From NCBI GenBank assembly GCA_023667385.1, contig JAMPAE010000082.1:1-6909 (forward strand): DNA of 6,909 bases, in the 5' to 3' direction. A program made the position numbers and the translations under genes. Below the pieces are notes generated by a model. It was not told where the DNA came from. It saw only the letters and a program-made list of their open reading frames with translations, and ran no database searches. Within the stretch, counting starts at the first letter, position 1. Each line of letters opens with the position of its first letter. Positions 6,151 to 6,909 of this stretch are shown one piece after another. The stretch comes from Ruminococcus sp. (GTDB lineage Bacteria > Bacillota > Clostridia > Oscillospirales > Acutalibacteraceae).

Positions 6151-6909
6151 ATTGCATCTACCTCCGCCATAATTTGTCTGTTGCTGAAGCCCTTGAGGTC
6201 CATTGCGCCTGACGGACAAGCAACCGTACAAGCACCGCAGCCCTGGCAAAGAGCAGAGTTAACACGAGCAATTCTGCGCACTTCTCTTTTGCCGTGGTCG
6301 TTAACTTCCTTGTCAACATAATCAATTGCGCCATATGGGCAAACTCTTTCGCATGATGAACAGCCGTTGCACATCAGCTCGTTCGGAGAAGCTGTGCACG
6401 GGTTTGTCACAAGCTTATCCTTTGCAAGCAGGCCGATAACCTTAACTGCTGCTGCGCCTGCCTGTGAAACTGTTTCCGGAATATCTTTCGGACCCTGACA
6501 TACACCTGAAAGGAACACGCCTGCTGTTGGGCTTTCAACCGGACGAAGCTTCGGATGAGCTTCTGTGAGGAAGTTATTTGTGTCAATGCTTGCTGTGAGC
6601 ATTGTTGCAATGTCCTTAACACCGCTGCTTGGTTCAATTGCGGCAGCAAGAACAACCATGTCTGTGTCGAGCATAATTCTTCTGTTTGCAAGAAGGTCAA
6701 CAGCCTGAACTGTCAGGCGGCCCTCCTCGTTTTCCCAAACCTTGCCGACCATACCTTTGATATAATCAACGTTATACTGTTCAACTGCTCTTCTGTAAAA
6801 CTCATCGAAGTTCTTACCGGGGGTACGAACATCAATATAGAAAACGTGAACATTAACGTCAGGATATTTTTCTCTGATAAGCATTGCGTGCTTTGCAGTG
6901 TACATACAG
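6141..6909 (-). CDS. hdrA: HdrA-like FAD/iron-sulfur subunit, C-terminal part (start beyond right edge)
   Basis: The reading frame is open to the window edge, so about 256 C-terminal residues are visible of a family that usually exceeds 600. Residues are numbered from the Met codon at 6905, which is internal: the CMYTAKHAMLI context is the conserved interior of HdrA. Visible parts are the end of the thioredoxin-reductase-like FAD domain, with the motif GVFLSGVCQGPKDIPETVSQ near residues 129-148, then a bacterial-type ferredoxin domain with two 4Fe-4S motifs (C179/C182/C185/C189 and C220/C223/C226/C230). In characterised complexes HdrA carries the bifurcating FAD and passes low-potential electrons to ferredoxin. 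The N-terminal 4Fe-4S domain and the bifurcating-flavin pocket lie outside the window, so bifurcation is inferred from the family. The stop codon lies inside the next gene (10-base overlap), which encodes its usual adaptor MvhD. Confidence 0.
   Translation of the reverse strand, partial: CMYTAKHAMLIREKYPDVNVHVFYIDVRTPGKNFDEFYRRAVEQYNVDYIKGMVGKVWENEEGRLTVQAVDLLANRRIMLDTDMVVLAAAIEPSSGVKDIATMLTASIDTNNFLTEAHPKLRPVESPTAGVFLSGVCQGPKDIPETVSQAGAAAVKVIGLLAKDKLVTNPCTASPNELMCNGCSSCERVCPYGAIDYVDKEVNDHGKREVRRIARVNSALCQGCGACTVACPSGAMDLKGFSNRQIMAEVDAICK
6160..6165 (-). promoter_or_regulatory. Ribosome binding site that sets the mvhD/flxD start
   Basis: On the minus strand this reads GGAGGT, 9 bases before the ATG at 6150, and lies inside the 3' end of hdrA. 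It decides the start. An in-frame upstream ATG at 6249 would add 33 residues encoded entirely within the hdrA ferredoxin domain and unlike any MvhD N-terminus. Confidence 0.

Noticed and set aside
5686..6249. Longer 187-residue form of the MvhD-type protein starting at 6249
   Set aside because: The extra 33 residues are an out-of-frame reading of the hdrA ferredoxin region. The GGAGGT site and family length both point to 6150.

Overview
The window is one tightly packed, co-directional block of eight genes, all on the minus strand. Transcription runs from high to low coordinates, and both end genes are cut by the window edges. Spacers are at most about 18 bases and several genes overlap. Nearly every start has a GGAGG-type Shine-Dalgarno (SD) site. 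Moderate G+C, purine-rich ribosome sites, strictly anaerobic enzyme families and the lack of any membrane quinone partner suggest an anaerobic Bacillota genome, probably a gut-type Clostridia. That placement is inference from sequence style and gene content; no rRNA or marker gene is present.

In transcription order: the C-terminal part of an HdrA-type flavin/iron-sulfur protein (right edge to 6141); an MvhD/FlxD-type [2Fe-2S] adaptor (6150-5686); two paralogous 4Fe-4S dicluster proteins of the sulfhydrogenase-beta/FlxB-FlxC type (5707-4718 and 4715-3690); a FAD/NAD(P)H-binding FlxA/AsrB-type diaphorase (3693-2845); a short FrdB/SdhB-like iron-sulfur protein (2829-2155); a FrdA-like flavoprotein (2140-542); and the N-terminal third of an AspT/YidE-type membrane transporter (523 to the left edge).

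The first five genes match, in mirror order, the known FlxABCD-HdrA arrangement, in which NAD(P)H electrons pass through FlxABCD to the bifurcating flavin of HdrA. In known systems the high-potential acceptor is HdrBC. Here the next two genes encode a soluble-looking fumarate reductase pair with no membrane anchor. The flavoprotein keeps the catalytic residues of fumarate reductases, has Asn where the covalent-FAD His normally sits, has an extra N-terminal stretch of about 90 residues and lacks most of the usual C-terminal domain. The iron-sulfur subunit has two complete 4Fe-4S motifs, as HdrC does, where classical FrdB has a 3Fe-4S site.

The leading hypothesis is a cytoplasmic NAD(P)H:fumarate oxidoreductase in which HdrA splits electrons between fumarate (through FrdBA) and ferredoxin, with the transporter moving succinate, fumarate or aspartate. 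Whether HdrB and HdrC genes lie just upstream of the window cannot be seen and is the key test. No RNA gene, repeat, mobile element, CRISPR array, promoter or terminator was recognised, and no gene-free stretch exceeds about 18 bases. [Form note: the original answer gave no feature confidence values; each 0 is a placeholder for the required field, not an estimate.]
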